From contig CM062810.1 in assembly GCA_031772625.1 (NCBI GenBank), forward strand, positions 453,716,014 to 453,780,013: a DNA stretch of 64,000 nt, in the 5' to 3' direction. Shown piece by piece: positions 52,608-63,719 of this stretch. Position 1 is the stretch's first letter; each line of letters starts with the position of its first letter. The stretch comes from Pinus tabuliformis. Lineage: Eukaryota > Streptophyta > Pinopsida > Pinales > Pinaceae. The notes under the pieces are model-generated. The model was not told where the DNA came from and made no database searches. It saw nothing but the letters and a program-made list of their open reading frames with translations. The position numbers were made by a program, and so were the translations under genes.

Positions 52608-53482
52608 TGTTTCTTTTTAAATTAAAACATTGTTTCTTTTTAAATTAAAACTTATATATGTTTAAATATATATATATATATATATATATTCAAAAGAAAA
52701 TTAAATTCTATTTTAATTACTACAAAGTTGTTTTTCTTTTTCAAATCATCCAAGTCACACAAAGCGCAAGAAGAGAGCATATTCAAGATTTTATTAATTG
52801 ATTATTAAAATTTGAATTTAGAAATTAAAATGAAAATAATCGATCTCATACTTGAAATTATTGTTCTTTAATATTCGCTTGTGCTCCATGTTCACAACCA
52901 TTTGTTTTATTGCAATTTTCCTTCCAAGGGTTAGTAAACGGGTGGCTCTTACTGCACCACAAAATTGCAAATTTGTTGTAGAGATCACAAAAACTTGTTT
53001 TTATTTGTTAGTCTTATTCTATTGAAAAATAAAAGAAACATTCCCTTAAGTTTAAGAGAATTTCCAATGCATCCATCTACGTAACAAGATCATGAGTAAA
53101 CTCATATCCAAGTTTAAAAAATAAACCCTAGTGAATTCTTGGACATGATCATGAAGATTTGATGTTAAAAATTGTAGCCTAATGACTAGTTGAGACCAAA
53201 TTTGAATGTGATCTTTAGGTTTTTGATCTTCTTCAACTGTCATAGCACAAAGCTCTTCAAATCTTGTTTTTGCAATTGGATTTTTATTGTTTTTTCCTTT
53301 TTTTAATGAATGGGGGTTTTTCATTTGTGGATGTTTTCTATATGCAAATGAAAATAAACTTAAATGAAAATGCCTAAAAGCAATTAATCCTAAATGAAAA
53401 TGACCCTAAATGAAAATTCTTCCTAAACAATCCTCCTAACTTAGTTACATCTAAGTTTTCTTCCCCAACAATGGCACCAAAA
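48685..53482 (-). other. Gypsy C interior, mostly unrecognisable
   Basis: AT-rich; short frames only. The PBS lies at the right edge. A minus-strand frame at 53,052-53,324 ('KTRFEELCAMTVEEDQKPKD') could be a gag remnant but lacks a clear motif. Features seen: an A13 run at 49,861, an LTR-like phrase 'gtatgagaaagttatgg' near 50,168, and the inverted repeat at 52,512-52,660. Other inserted pieces may hide here. Confidence 0.45.
52512..52660. repeat. Inverted repeat around a (TA)n core
   Basis: A 26 bp arm at 52,523-52,548 (GTTTTAATTTAAAAAGAAAC plus six bases) is repeated as a perfect inverted copy at 52,603-52,628, with about 54 bp of TA between. A second inverted copy follows at 52,629-52,660. 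The structure could extrude as a hairpin; replication slippage or a small foldback element could have produced it. Confidence 0.85.
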
Positions 53483-54651
53483 TGTAGGGCGACTTAAATG
53501 TATGATAAATTGCTATCATTTAATTTGTCAACTCGGGGGGTCTCGTAAACTTAGAAGCAAACCAAATATATGGGACCTCAGGTGAAACTGTTGTAGAAAG
53601 TTTTTTTTAGAATGGAAATGCATATTACAACGATAACTAAAGAAAACTGAAAAAGAAATCACATGCAAGAAAACTGAATTAAGTTCTAGGGATGAAAGCA
53701 AAATTGTAAAGGTGGAATGAATGAACGCCATGGAATTTCTAAATTATTCAGAAACAAACTAATCTATGAACAACTATAAGAAGAAAACAATGATAATCTA
53801 GAAAGCAGTAAATAACAACTAGTGAGAAAGCAGTAAATAACAACTATTGATTTAGTTGTCAAGCAAGAAAACTAGGATAACTAGTAAGCAAGCAGTTTAA
53901 TGACAATCAAATCTAATCTAGGAAATGAAATCATACTTGCATAAAGGAAATAAAAGAAATCAAATTATGCTACAATTGTATGCAGCTTATGGTTTATGGG
54001 GATCCTTCCATTCCTCAATGAGAACACATGAACAACTATCACACCTTAAGAATCAAACAACACTCATAACTCATAATTTTGGAGAAAATGATATTAGTCA
54101 TGCTAAATGAACAATCATAAATCTAATGCTAATGAATAACTGATAACTGTTGGCTTCCTTTGAAGGATTCTCATCTTATTTATACATGAGTTTTCCTTAT
54201 CTTCTCAATAAATGCAGATCCCTTAAGTATCTAATAGATCCATACTTGTCCCATCTTATTCCTAAATATTAGATACAAATCCTATGACTCATAAAGATCT
54301 CCATGATCTTTCTCCTTGGAATATGGTCCACCTCTTGAGTTGAAATTCAAATTTGTGCTTGGGAGGACAAGTAAGACCCTTCTATAACCCCAACTAATCC
54401 TACACATGTCACAAAACTCATAACACATATATAGCTATATGAAACTATGTTTATTTCCTAGTTTTTAATCATTAATTCACTTATAATTCATAAAATAAAT
54501 AACTTTGGAGAATAAGGATTCTAACCCATATGTTTTTGAAGATGATTACTTGATGTAGGGTTTTAGGGCTAGATAGTCATGAGATGAAGGTTAAATGGAC
54601 ATGAAATGATGGAAATATGGATGAAATGGAAGACAATTTTGAGACTCAACA
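53483..54651 (-). repeat. 5' LTR of gypsy C
   Basis: 1,169 bp from TGTAGGGCGA to GAGACTCAACA. Matches the interrupted LTR at 11,242-17,497 at about 90% by eye. The PBS abuts its left end on the minus strand. Confidence 0.85.
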
Positions 54652-54883
54652 ACCGGCTAGGCCAAAGTCATAAAAATCTAATCAAGGCTGATGAATCTAT
54701 GAATAACCCTTATGATCCTGAGGAGGAGAGATTTTCATGCCTAGAAAAACAAGTCATGGATATAAATGATAATGAAAACTGTTCATTTCATCTCCCGATG
54801 ACTATTTATATTCTCTATTATTTATTTACATCATTTTAAGTTATTCACCCAATCCTAATGATTAGGTTTCAACATTACCCCCC

Positions 54884-57800
54884 TTAATCTGAAGGGATGT
54901 TCGTGAGTCCAAGCATCATTCTGAATCTTTCAAGCTTTTCTCTTCCAAGTGCTTTGGTGAAGATGTCTGCAATTTGCTCATTCGTGGAACAATGGTAGAG
55001 ATGGATTGTTTTGGCCTCAACATGATGTCGAATCAGATGATATTTAGTATTGATGTGCTTCGTTCGATCATGGAACTTTGGGTTCTTGGCCAAATTTATT
55101 ACAGAGGTATTTTCAATCATGAGTGGAGTTGATTGTACTTGTTTTACCTACAAATCTTCAAGAATTTTCCTGAGCCACATAATTTCTTTTGTTGCCTTAG
55201 TTGTTGCCATGTATTCTGCTTCTGTTGTGGAATCTGTTGGAACTAATTGTTTGCGTGATCTCCAGGAGACAGTTCCTAATCCAAGACTCATAGCATATCC
55301 TGAAGTAGATACCCCAATTTCTTTGTCTCCATCGAAGTCTAAATCAAAGTATCCAATCAAGCTGAAGTCATCCACCTGTGTATACTTGATTCCAAAGTCT
55401 TGAGTTCACTTCAAGTACCTTAGAACTCTTTTTGCAGTAGACCAATGTCCCTCACAAGGCTTTTGCATAAACCTGGAGAGGATTCCAACAGCCAACAAAA
55501 TGTCTAGTCTAGTAGTAGTTAGGTAGTTGAGACTTCCTACTAGCCGTCTATACTTTGTTGCATCCTCAAATTCTTTTCCTTCAATAGATGTGAGCTTTAA
55601 GTTTCATTCCATTGGAGTAGTAAGAGGATTGCATTCTGTCATGCCAAACCTATTCAACAGATCTCCAATGTACTTCTTTTGAGAAAGAAATATGGACTTC
55701 GGATGTTGAGTTACTTCATTACCAAGATAGTAATGAACATAGCCCAAATCAGTCATTTCAAAACTTTTCCCCAATTCCTTCTTTATGGATGTAGTGTAGC
55801 TTTCATTATTCCTTGTCATCAAAAGATCATCTACATACACCACAAGATATACAATTGTTTTGCCAACTTTCTTGAAAAATAAAGTTGCATCATCAAGATC
55901 ATAATATTTGAAATTGAGTTTCAGAAGATGCTCAATTAGTTTTTCATACTAGGCTTGCGGTGCTTGTTTAAGGCCATACAAGGATTTCACAAGTTTGCAT
56001 ACTTTATGTTCATGTCCTTTCACAACGAATCCTTCAGGATGGGACATAAAAACATTCTTTTTTAGATCTCCATTCAAGAAAGCAATTTTTACATCCATTT
56101 GATGGACTTTTTAACTGTTCTGAGCTACTAGGGTAAAGAGTGTCCAGATGGTAGCCCATTTTGTTGTGGGGGAAAAAGTATCCTCATTATCAACCCCTTC
56201 CTTCTATGCAAAACCTTTTGCCACAAGCCTAGCTTTGTGCTTGTCAAGTGAGCCATTAAATTTATACTTGTTCTTGTAGACGCACTTGCAGCCAATTGGT
56301 TTGGTTCCTAATGGAGGATCAACTAGCTTCCAAGTGCCATTCTTTATCAGGGCATCATACTCCTTTTGCATCAATTCTTTCCATTCATCATGAGAAGCAA
56401 CTTCTTTGAAGGAAGTTGGTTCAAAATCTGTAGACAAATTCAATTCACAATCATAAGAAACATCCATATCAACAGGTGATTTAGAGACATCTACATCACC
56501 TCCATTTTTCCGGTTTGAATTTCTAGTTCCTGTCTTTCCAACCTCATCAGGATGAACACTTTCAAGTGTCTTTATCAGCCACTTTGGAGGACCTTTCTCA
56601 GATGGTACAGGCTGCTTCGTTGATTGAGTTGGGACTGAATCAAGATTGAGTCTCCCAATTCTATCAATCACATCACTTAAAGCATCATCCATTGTTGGAG
56701 TTTCATGCGGGGGAGAGAATTCTTCAGAAGACGATTCCACATGTTGATCTAGTATAGGAATCCTCCCTTCAAGATGTGGAATCTGATTATCAAATTCTTG
56801 AAATGATTTTTAATTTGTGAATCTATCCAAGCGATCAAGTTGCCGCTCAACAACATTGTCAGTTTTGGATGATTCAAGAAAAATTACATCTCTAGATACA
56901 ACAAAATTTTTATTGACTTCATCATAGAGACGGTATTCTTTGGAGGTGTTTGAATACCCCAGGAAGATACACTTACGACTTCTTGCACCAAGTTTGTTTC
57001 TATGTACCTTTGGTATCAAGGCATAACAGGTGGAACCAAAGACCCTGAGATGCTTTACTGAAGGAACGTGCACATACCACATTCCATATGGAGTCTTGTT
57101 TCTAATAACATTAGATGGCCATCTATTCTTTATATATGCAACACGTAGAACATCATCAACCCAAAACATTAATTTTACATTTTTGAAGAAGAGCATGGAT
57201 CGTACCATATTTAAGATTGTCCTATTCATTATTTCAACTACACCATTCTGTTAGGGATTATAAGGCACAGTTGTTTGATGTTTGATCCCATGTTCGCAAA
57301 GATAGTTTTCAAATTCATTTGATGTGTATTATTTTCCATTATCAGTGCGAATATACCCAATATGAGATTGTGCATCATTTTTAATCCATTTATGAAAGTT
57401 CTTGAATGTTTGAAAAGCATCACATTTGTTCTTCAATAAATAAACCCAACACATTCTGGTGGAGTCATCAATAAATGCCAGTATATATTTATTTCCATTT
57501 GCAGAAGGAACAGGCATTGGACCACATAAATCTAAATGAATGAGTTCAAGTTTTCTATGTGCTCTTGAATGTGAATCATGAAAAGATTGTTTTCTATGCT
57601 TTCTTAGAAAGCAAGCATCACATTGCTTAAATTTCCTAGGAATCGTAGGCAAACCAACAACAACATTTTTCTTCAACAAGTGGAGGCTGTCATAGTTCAA
57701 ATTTCCAAATCTAGCATGCCATAATAAACTTGATGGAAGTGTACCTTCTTCATAATTATAATTGTATGAGAAATGTTGTGCACGAGCAGAGGTACCTTGC

Positions 57801-58207
57801 AGCTTGAGAAGCCTTTCTTCTTCTATTCTCCTCATGACAAGTGAGTGGTCAGATGCTTTTCTCACCTCAAGCTTGTCATCAAACATATGAATGGAGTGAC
57901 CTTGCTAGCGGATGTGGAACAAGGACAACAAGTTTCTCTTCAGTTGTGGGAGATATAGAACATGATGTAGAAGAAAGTCTAGAAGACCAGGCAATTTGAG
58001 CCTGATTGTGCCAAGTCCTGATGGCTTGATTTTTGATTGGTCTGCAAAGTATACTGCTCCATCAACATTGTCAGTAAATTCTTCAAAAAAATATTTTCTA
58101 TGAGTCATGTGGCAAGTTGCTCCTGAATCAAGCAACCAATCATTTTTCCAAGAAGCAAGTGGAGCATTAAATAAATCTTCATTTACTCTGATATTACATT
58201 GTGCCAC
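54884..58207 (-). pseudogene. Copia-2 protease, integrase, RT and RNase H region (fossil)
   Basis: Protease 'WLLDSGATCHMTHRKYF' (D-S-G), GAG-pre-integrase 'LLWHARFGNLNYDSLHLL', integrase 'HLDLCGPMPVPSANGNKYIL' and 'FIDDSTRMCWVYLLKNKCDA', integrase tail 'KCIFLGYSNTSKEYRLYDE', RT 'WKLVDPPLGTKPIGCKCVYK' and 'MVYVDDLLMTRNNESY', and RNase H 'STTEAEYMATTKATKEIMWL' with 'HINTKYHLIRHHV' occur in copia order. Frames are split at several points. Confidence 0.88.
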
Positions 58208-59175
58208 AACATAATGAGTGGATTCAGGTGCTTTACCTTTGTCTGAGTCATTAGTTTTACCTTTCTATTAGTGTCTTTGCTGCTCAATTTTGTCCCATGG
58301 TAACCTGCATGTAGAGGCATCATGTGATCCATTTCTTTTGCAGCGTATGCAATGAAAATATGTATTTTCTCCTTGAGAATGTCTGTCCCCCTACATCTGA
58401 AATATCTTCCTCTTCCTCTTCGACGACCTATTCCTCTGGAAGAATGTTGAGCAGGATTCTTTTCTTTATGAGCAAGGCACACAGCTTGTTCAAAAGATTC
58501 AGGGGCTATCTTCTTTCCAAAAGCTTTCTCTCTTTTAGCAAATTTTTTCACAAGAGAGTCAAAGGTAATATCTTTAAGATTTCCATTTGCTTGCAATGAC
58601 TCAAGTTAATTGGAGTAAGTAGGATAAAGTGCCTTGAGAAAAGCGATAAGAGGAATATCCAGTTCAACCTTAATGGCTTTGATATCATGCATTATAGACT
58701 TTACTTTGGATGCAAGAGCAAGAGGGTCATTATTTTGCAATTCAAGAGTGAAGAGTTTAATCATGAGTTGAACAACTTCAAGTGTAGAATGTGAGTCATA
58801 GAGTTCTTTTAGCTTTTGTAAGGCTTCGAAAGCAGTTGAAAATGGCGAAATATGGCGACTCACCTCTTCACTTACAGATGCTGCGTTTAATGCATAAGCT
58901 TTGTTGTTCTTATTTTCCCAAATGGCGATCTCTTTGTCTGAGGTAGGCTGTTCTGGCTCTTTGTATCCGTCTCCAATACACACACCTTTCCACAACTCAT
59001 GGAAAATGAGGGTGTGTTTTATCATGCGGAACCACTCAGGATAGTTCTCTTTGCTAGTAATAACTATTCCCACAATAGATATGATTGAATGCATACTGTA
59101 AAAAAAACTTCTTCTGGAAAAAATGTGCTTCAAAAATAATGCATCCTTATTCTTCCTTCTTGATTTAATATACAA
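58183..59175 (-). pseudogene. Copia-2 gag region (fossil)
   Basis: The stretch 'ITSKENYPEWFRMIKHTLIF' with 'LWKGVCIGDGYKEPEQP' is the usual copia gag opening. The downstream 'LKELYDSHSTLEVVQLMIKL' and 'VKSIMHDIKAIKVELDIPLI' fit a UBN2-type capsid. Basic and zinc-knuckle remains (Arg/Gly-rich 'GRRRGRGRYF') follow near 58,400. It is in pieces. Confidence 0.8.
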
Positions 59176-59275
59176 AGATCAAAACTATATTCTATGCATA
59201 TAGTATATCACCATTTTTTTGTATTACAATATGGTTGCAATATAACATACCAAGATGAGTTAGTGAGAAATAATT

Positions 59276-59533
59276 TGTGAATTGATACAGGTATGGATAA
59301 TACTCTTGGTTGCAACTTCACTTGGAAGGGACGCCTATTATGTTACAGCTTTTGCGTGGGTAGTGATTTTGGCGATTCTCGTTTTCTTTGTTCGTATTAT
59401 GGACAATGTGATACACACAGTTTATATTTTCTATGCAAAAGACAAAGGATCCATATCAAAATCAGAGGTCCATCATGTATACGACCTGCTTCCCCTCTCC
59501 AGAAATGAAACCTCTTCGCTCTTTGCTCTTTAG
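59276..59533 (+). other. Exon-like fragment with membrane segments, opposite strand to Copia-2
   Basis: An open plus-strand stretch reads 'LVATSLGRDAYYVTAFAWVV', then 'ILAILVFFVRIMDNVIHTVY' and 'IFYAKDKGSISKSEVHHVYD'. It looks like one or two hydrophobic membrane segments followed by a soluble tail, and it is preceded by an acceptor-like 'attgatacag' at 59,281-59,290. The composition is that of a real protein rather than a chance frame. A choline-transporter-like (SLC44/CTL) host protein is a weak guess. It lies in the long leader of Copia-2 in antisense, so it may be a captured host exon. Confidence 0.35.
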
Positions 59534-60345
59534 TTTCTGCACTTTTTATCAGACATACAAAACAAAAAATCATCTGTAGACCTTCGATGTTCTCTAGCTT
59601 GTGTAGGCAAGCCAGTCCTCCTCGTCTCACCCAAAAAATGAGAAAGAAGAAATCTGGAAAAAGATAGGGCTGCAATGTGGCACTGAGAAATCTAGAAAAA
59701 AAAGGTCTATGAAAAGGTAGACACTGTAACTATGCTCGTCCAGAAATTTTGGTATTTTGATGAACAGTGGAGTGCTAGTAACGTTCTGGGGTTACACACA
59801 TGGAAAAATACAAAAGAAATCTATACAACCTTGGTACGCAGAGTTTCATGATATCGTATATATAACAACGCACTGAACAAATGCCTAAAAAAACACACTG
59901 AACAACACATACATATCATGTGTTTTTCAGAGGGAATTATAGCATACGACCTTCAAAGAGTGGTGTTTCAAAACATTCAATGCACAAAATTGATGGCATA
60001 CATATGCCAATCAATGTATTAACGCCTTAATGTAGAATGCAACACCATACCGGTTAACATAAAGCATACACACCACTCAATGAACCGTCATACTTACAAT
60101 TACTGTTATAGTCATAGTTTGGTCATCTTCCACAATGCCACTCTCAGTAGACACATTCAGACCAGAACACGCCTGGACCAGCGATATTCACCCAAAAGAA
60201 TAGTTTGGAGGGCGGAGTATACAAAACGGTTTGGAGGGTGGACTATTCACTGTAAGAACAAAACATATACTGACACACAACAGAATGGTTTGGAGTAGGC
60301 TTTAGGCAACTGATACCATCAAAAACACAACATATTATATGGAAA

Positions 60346-60415
60346 ATTGCAGATGGAGCAGGTCTGGCAATGAATAATGGTAAATTGCAGGTGGAGCAGG
60401 TCTAGCAATGGAGCA
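60346..60415. repeat. Short tandem repeat in the Copia-2 leader
   Basis: Two units of about 38-39 bp around 'attgcag(a/g)tggagcaggtct(g/a)gcaatg'. Confidence 0.7.
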
Positions 60416-60559
60416 TTGTTATACCAATGTGGAAAGAGCAGAAAAAGCTCAAGCGTTACTAAGATTATTAGGCAGAGGGTAGACCTAGATTACTGAAAAA
60501 TGGCAGAAGGGAGTTACAATGGTAGTTGGAAGACAAAAATGGCGCTGGCTTTGATACCA

Positions 60560-60736
60560 TGTCAGACTAGGCAGTAACTCCTCAAAAACAATTCGTTGAT
60601 TTCATTTAGGTTGGTGTTTATTATATACATGAGGGAGAGATTGTTTATTTCATCTACCGGTGACTATTCATATTATCTATTATTTATTTACATCATTTTC
60701 AATTATTCACCCAATCCTGATGATTAGGTGTCAACA
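60560..60736 (-). repeat. Copia-2 5' LTR
   Basis: 177 bp, TGTCAGACTA to GGTGTCAACA, next to the PBS at 60,547-60,559. Confidence 0.85.
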
Positions 60737-61019
60737 AAAACCATCAGAAATAAGCTTGGGATATTTAGAGAAGATGGGGGTTCTAATGTAAGGGAAAAAT
60801 GAGAGGGGGGATCATGAGATCAGGAAGAAACAAAGAACTAGTTGAAGAAAAGACCCAACAATGATCAACCTAGTTCGAGTGTTGTGAATCATTCATTGTC
60901 TGTCTTAAAAATGGAAGCAAAGGTGATATCAAGCCATATTATAGTGATATTTATGCTCTAAATCTAAAGAACTAGTTGCAATGACTGTAAGTGTATTTCT
61001 GTGTCCATAATTTGAGGAA

Positions 61020-61900
61020 GAACAAAATATTTCATGTGCATGACTAAAATTAGATGGCCATGGCCTAACTTGGAGGAAAATCCATGCAGAGAACTTGAGG
61101 CTGGAGGGAGACCCTCTAGTGACTAAGTGGGAGGAATTCAAACCCTCATAAAGTAACAATTTTACCCTATTGGGTATGAATAGGAATAGTGGATATGGTG
61201 GCACTAATTTAGGAGAAATCAAGGGAAAACATGCATGAGTACACCAAAGAGTTTAGAATGATGACCATAATGTTGGGTATCTTCCCAAAGAACCCATATG
61301 TACTCCTCAATTATTTTGGGAGTCTACATTGCCATTTGTGGGAGAAATTGATGTTGTTCAAGCCTAGATGAGTGAACAAAGCTTGTGTACAGGAATAACA
61401 CCTCGAAAGTATAGTCCCGAAGGAAGGGAAATCAAGTAGATCAAAGCATAAGGAGAAGAAAAATGCTTCTAAGGAGGGGAAGAAGAAGCAGAAAGGGGGA
61501 AAATATAAAACTACAGTAGCCATGGAACATTAGTGAAAAGATCCTAAGAACCACTACAACCACTACAACATTGACAACCATATAAAAGAGAAGCGTTGGA
61601 AGTTGCATCCAAATATTAACTCGAATAACAAAAAGAAAGAAAATAAGAAGAAGAATCTCATGGCCACTTATTCAACTAACCAAGTTGAAAGTATCTTGGA
61701 TGTGGATAAGACTATTGTCTATACATCAATGCATAAGGAGGTGAATATGAGTAGCTTTTAGTAATATGAAGAGAAAGAAATGATCAAACTCTTCCATATA
61801 AATATATAGGTCAAGAAGTTGGAGTTGGAAGTTCGTGATCATGCAAACCCATATCCACTAGGATAGATAAATAAGGATGCAAAACTAAAGGTACCAAAGC
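61020..61900 (+). pseudogene. Decayed Ty3/gypsy gag remnant (fossil)
   Basis: Translated pieces resemble the plant gypsy gag: 'ENMHEYTKEFRMMTIMLGI', 'YVLLNYFGSLHCHLW', 'KRWKLHPNINSNNKKKENKK' and 'LMATYSTNQVESILDVD', in the order gag domain, basic stretch, degenerate knuckle with the K-x-x-W-K-L-H-P phrase. It is heavily broken, no LTR was recognised, and it stands apart from the nest. Confidence 0.7.
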
Positions 61901-63400
61901 AGTGAAAAACTAGATTTTATTATAATGTTTATTTTATTAATTAAGTAGAACTAAATGTGGTTCCTCTTGATGTATGAAGAGTCATGTCTCAGAGTCCCTA
62001 CTATTAGGATCCTATAATCTAGGAATCAAGGTGTGTTTGCCTCTTACTATTCATCTAGGAGGTCTGTAGGAATTGGAAAAAATACTTCAAGAGTTCTACA
62101 CTCACACAAACATTTCAATCCTACCCATTTGATCCATTTTTCTAGGGGAGGTGTGCAAACATACAGATCATGGAGGGATACTTGGACTTGCTATGAATTT
62201 GTTACTGTTTTTATCATCATTTTAAAAAGTTGCTTCTAACCAAATGGAGCTGAATTTCAAAAAATGGAAATATTTTTTTTCCAATAAGGGGCAAAAGAAC
62301 AAAACCCTAATTCCATTTTTTCACAGGTGTCATATATTGGAATCTTCAAATGCATCTTTACAGTCTATTTTTCAAGTTTTGGTATTTCATTATTTAGTTA
62401 TGATGTTTGGGTGCATATTGTGAGGAGATGGAGAGGATTTTTTTGAAACTAAGAGAGGTTTCTCTCAAATACACTCTTGTCTACAAAAACCTCTCTCGGT
62501 TTTGAAACAAATGTTTGGATTCAAGATATATGAGCTAGTTTTGGACCCTTATTTTTCTAGAAATTGAGTCCTTATTTCGTAGTAGACCTATTGCACAAAC
62601 ATATCAGTCAATTTTATTTTGAGAAATTTCGAATTTTGGAGCTTCTATAATTCATTTGAGTTATTTTATAAGTTTAGATAAGTTTAAAGTCATGTATTTT
62701 TAAGTTCAAAGTCATGTGCCGACAAGTTCCAACTTGGTTGATGTTTCTAGAATGTATTAGTCTTGATATAACAATTTCTATTTTTTCTGCATAGCAAGTA
62801 AAGATGCATTTGCATCTAGACCATTCAACTTTTATGAAGTAACGAGAGTGGTAATTTGAATTCCTATTTGTATATAATGATGTAAAGACATGGAAAATGG
62901 TTATGGTTGGTCAGATTGGAGAGGAAAGAACATTGTGCATATTGTAATTTTTTTATATATTTATTTTATTTTTATATTTATTTTATTTTTCTGAGTTTTA
63001 ATGAATTGGTGGATCAGAAGCACCTGATTAAATATCTTCAGAGATTCATGCAATTCATCTCTCTTATGTGAATGTTTCCTATTTTCTGTGTGCTATATTT
63101 CTTCCTATGACGTTTAAATGAAAAACTTGTTTCAGAATTCATCTACTTAATGGTGCTCTGTTACATTCATTTAGACATTCCATATGTTTCTTTCCTGCCA
63201 TAATCATTTTAATATTCATCCATTGTTTGATTCCTTGAGATGGTTATATACTTTCTTTATTCTTCTCACATCTGCAACTATTAATTGGCGTAAGGAAGTG
63301 TTTATATCTTGTCATTGAACAACTTTTCTGAATTCACTGAGCACCCACCACATCATTGATCTCAATTTTTACTAACTTCATGCCCAATGGGTTTTTCTCT
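61900..63400. other. AT-rich spacer, no gene recognised
   Basis: Only short frames without domains. A T-rich low-complexity stretch lies at about 62,945-62,995. Confidence 0.5.
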
Positions 63401-63416
63401 GCCTTGCCACCACACC

Positions 63417-63423
63417 TATAAAA
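63417..63423 (+). promoter_or_regulatory. TATA box candidate upstream of a possible host exon
   Basis: TATAAAA inside CACCTATAAAATCTAC, 81 bp before the ATG at 63,504, a usual distance for a plant core promoter with a short leader. Confidence 0.4.
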
Positions 63424-63503
63424 TCTACTCTTTTCCAAAGATATAGCAATTTTTCTTCATTGAAACCAGTATTTAGTGAATGAGTTGAAAGAGAGAGCCG
63501 TCT

Positions 63504-63715
63504 ATGGGGTTGGAAGGGCTAGTTTCCAGTTCTGCAAGTGGTTTGTGGTTACCTATGGGTTTCCTTCCTACAGACAAAGGAAACTACAGAGTGCTAACAC
63601 CTACATGTACATGCAAGATGCAATATTCATGTAGAGAGCCCACCAATATCGACTTATCAAGGTTGGAAAATCATTCGCCATCAACACACATAAAGGAAAG
63701 TAAACAATTTTGCTG
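63504..63715 (+). CDS. Possible first coding exon of a host gene, unrecognised
   Basis: An ATG at 63,504 opens 'MGLEGLVSSSASGLWLPMGF', followed by 'LPTDKGNYRVLTPTCTCKMQ' and ending '...KESKQFCW', with a strong donor-like GTAAGT at 63,716. A TATA-like box lies 81 bp upstream. The Ser-rich start with few acidic residues could be an organelle transit peptide. I do not recognise the protein, and the next exon would lie outside the window. Composition is more balanced than in nearby spacer. It could also be a chance frame. Confidence 0.35.
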
Positions 63716-63719
63716 GTAA

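Larger units (their letters stand above)
11242..54651 (-). mobile_element. Gypsy element C (Athila/Tat-like), outermost member of the nest (fossil)
   Basis: Two LTR copies about 1.17 kb long without insertions (11,242-17,497 and 53,483-54,651) lie in the same orientation and differ at about 10% of sites by eye. A polypurine tract, read on the minus strand as AGTTGGGGGGTA, abuts the left LTR at 17,498. Next to the right LTR at 53,482 the minus strand reads TTTTGGTGCCATTGTTGGGG, an Athila/Tat-type primer binding site. This fixes the orientation as minus. The flanking pentamers ACTGA and ACCGG agree at only three positions, so the ends are inferred mainly from the LTRs. The interior is broken, with no clear pol left. 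Copia-1 sits in its 3' LTR and element X in its interior. Confidence 0.75.
54775..60736 (-). mobile_element. Copia-2, Ty1/copia element with short LTRs and long leader (fossil)
   Basis: A 177 bp right LTR (60,560-60,736) and an incomplete left LTR (about 54,775-54,874) share their last 100 bp. On the minus strand the PBS reads TGGTATCAAAGCC next to the 5' LTR, and a tract AAGGGGGGTAA precedes the 3' LTR. The order gag, protease, integrase, RT, RNase H is that of copia. The gag starts more than 1.3 kb from the LTR, which is unusually far. It is broken, with perhaps ten breaks, and old (the LTR parts differ by about 10%). The lineage within copia is not certain. Confidence 0.88.
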
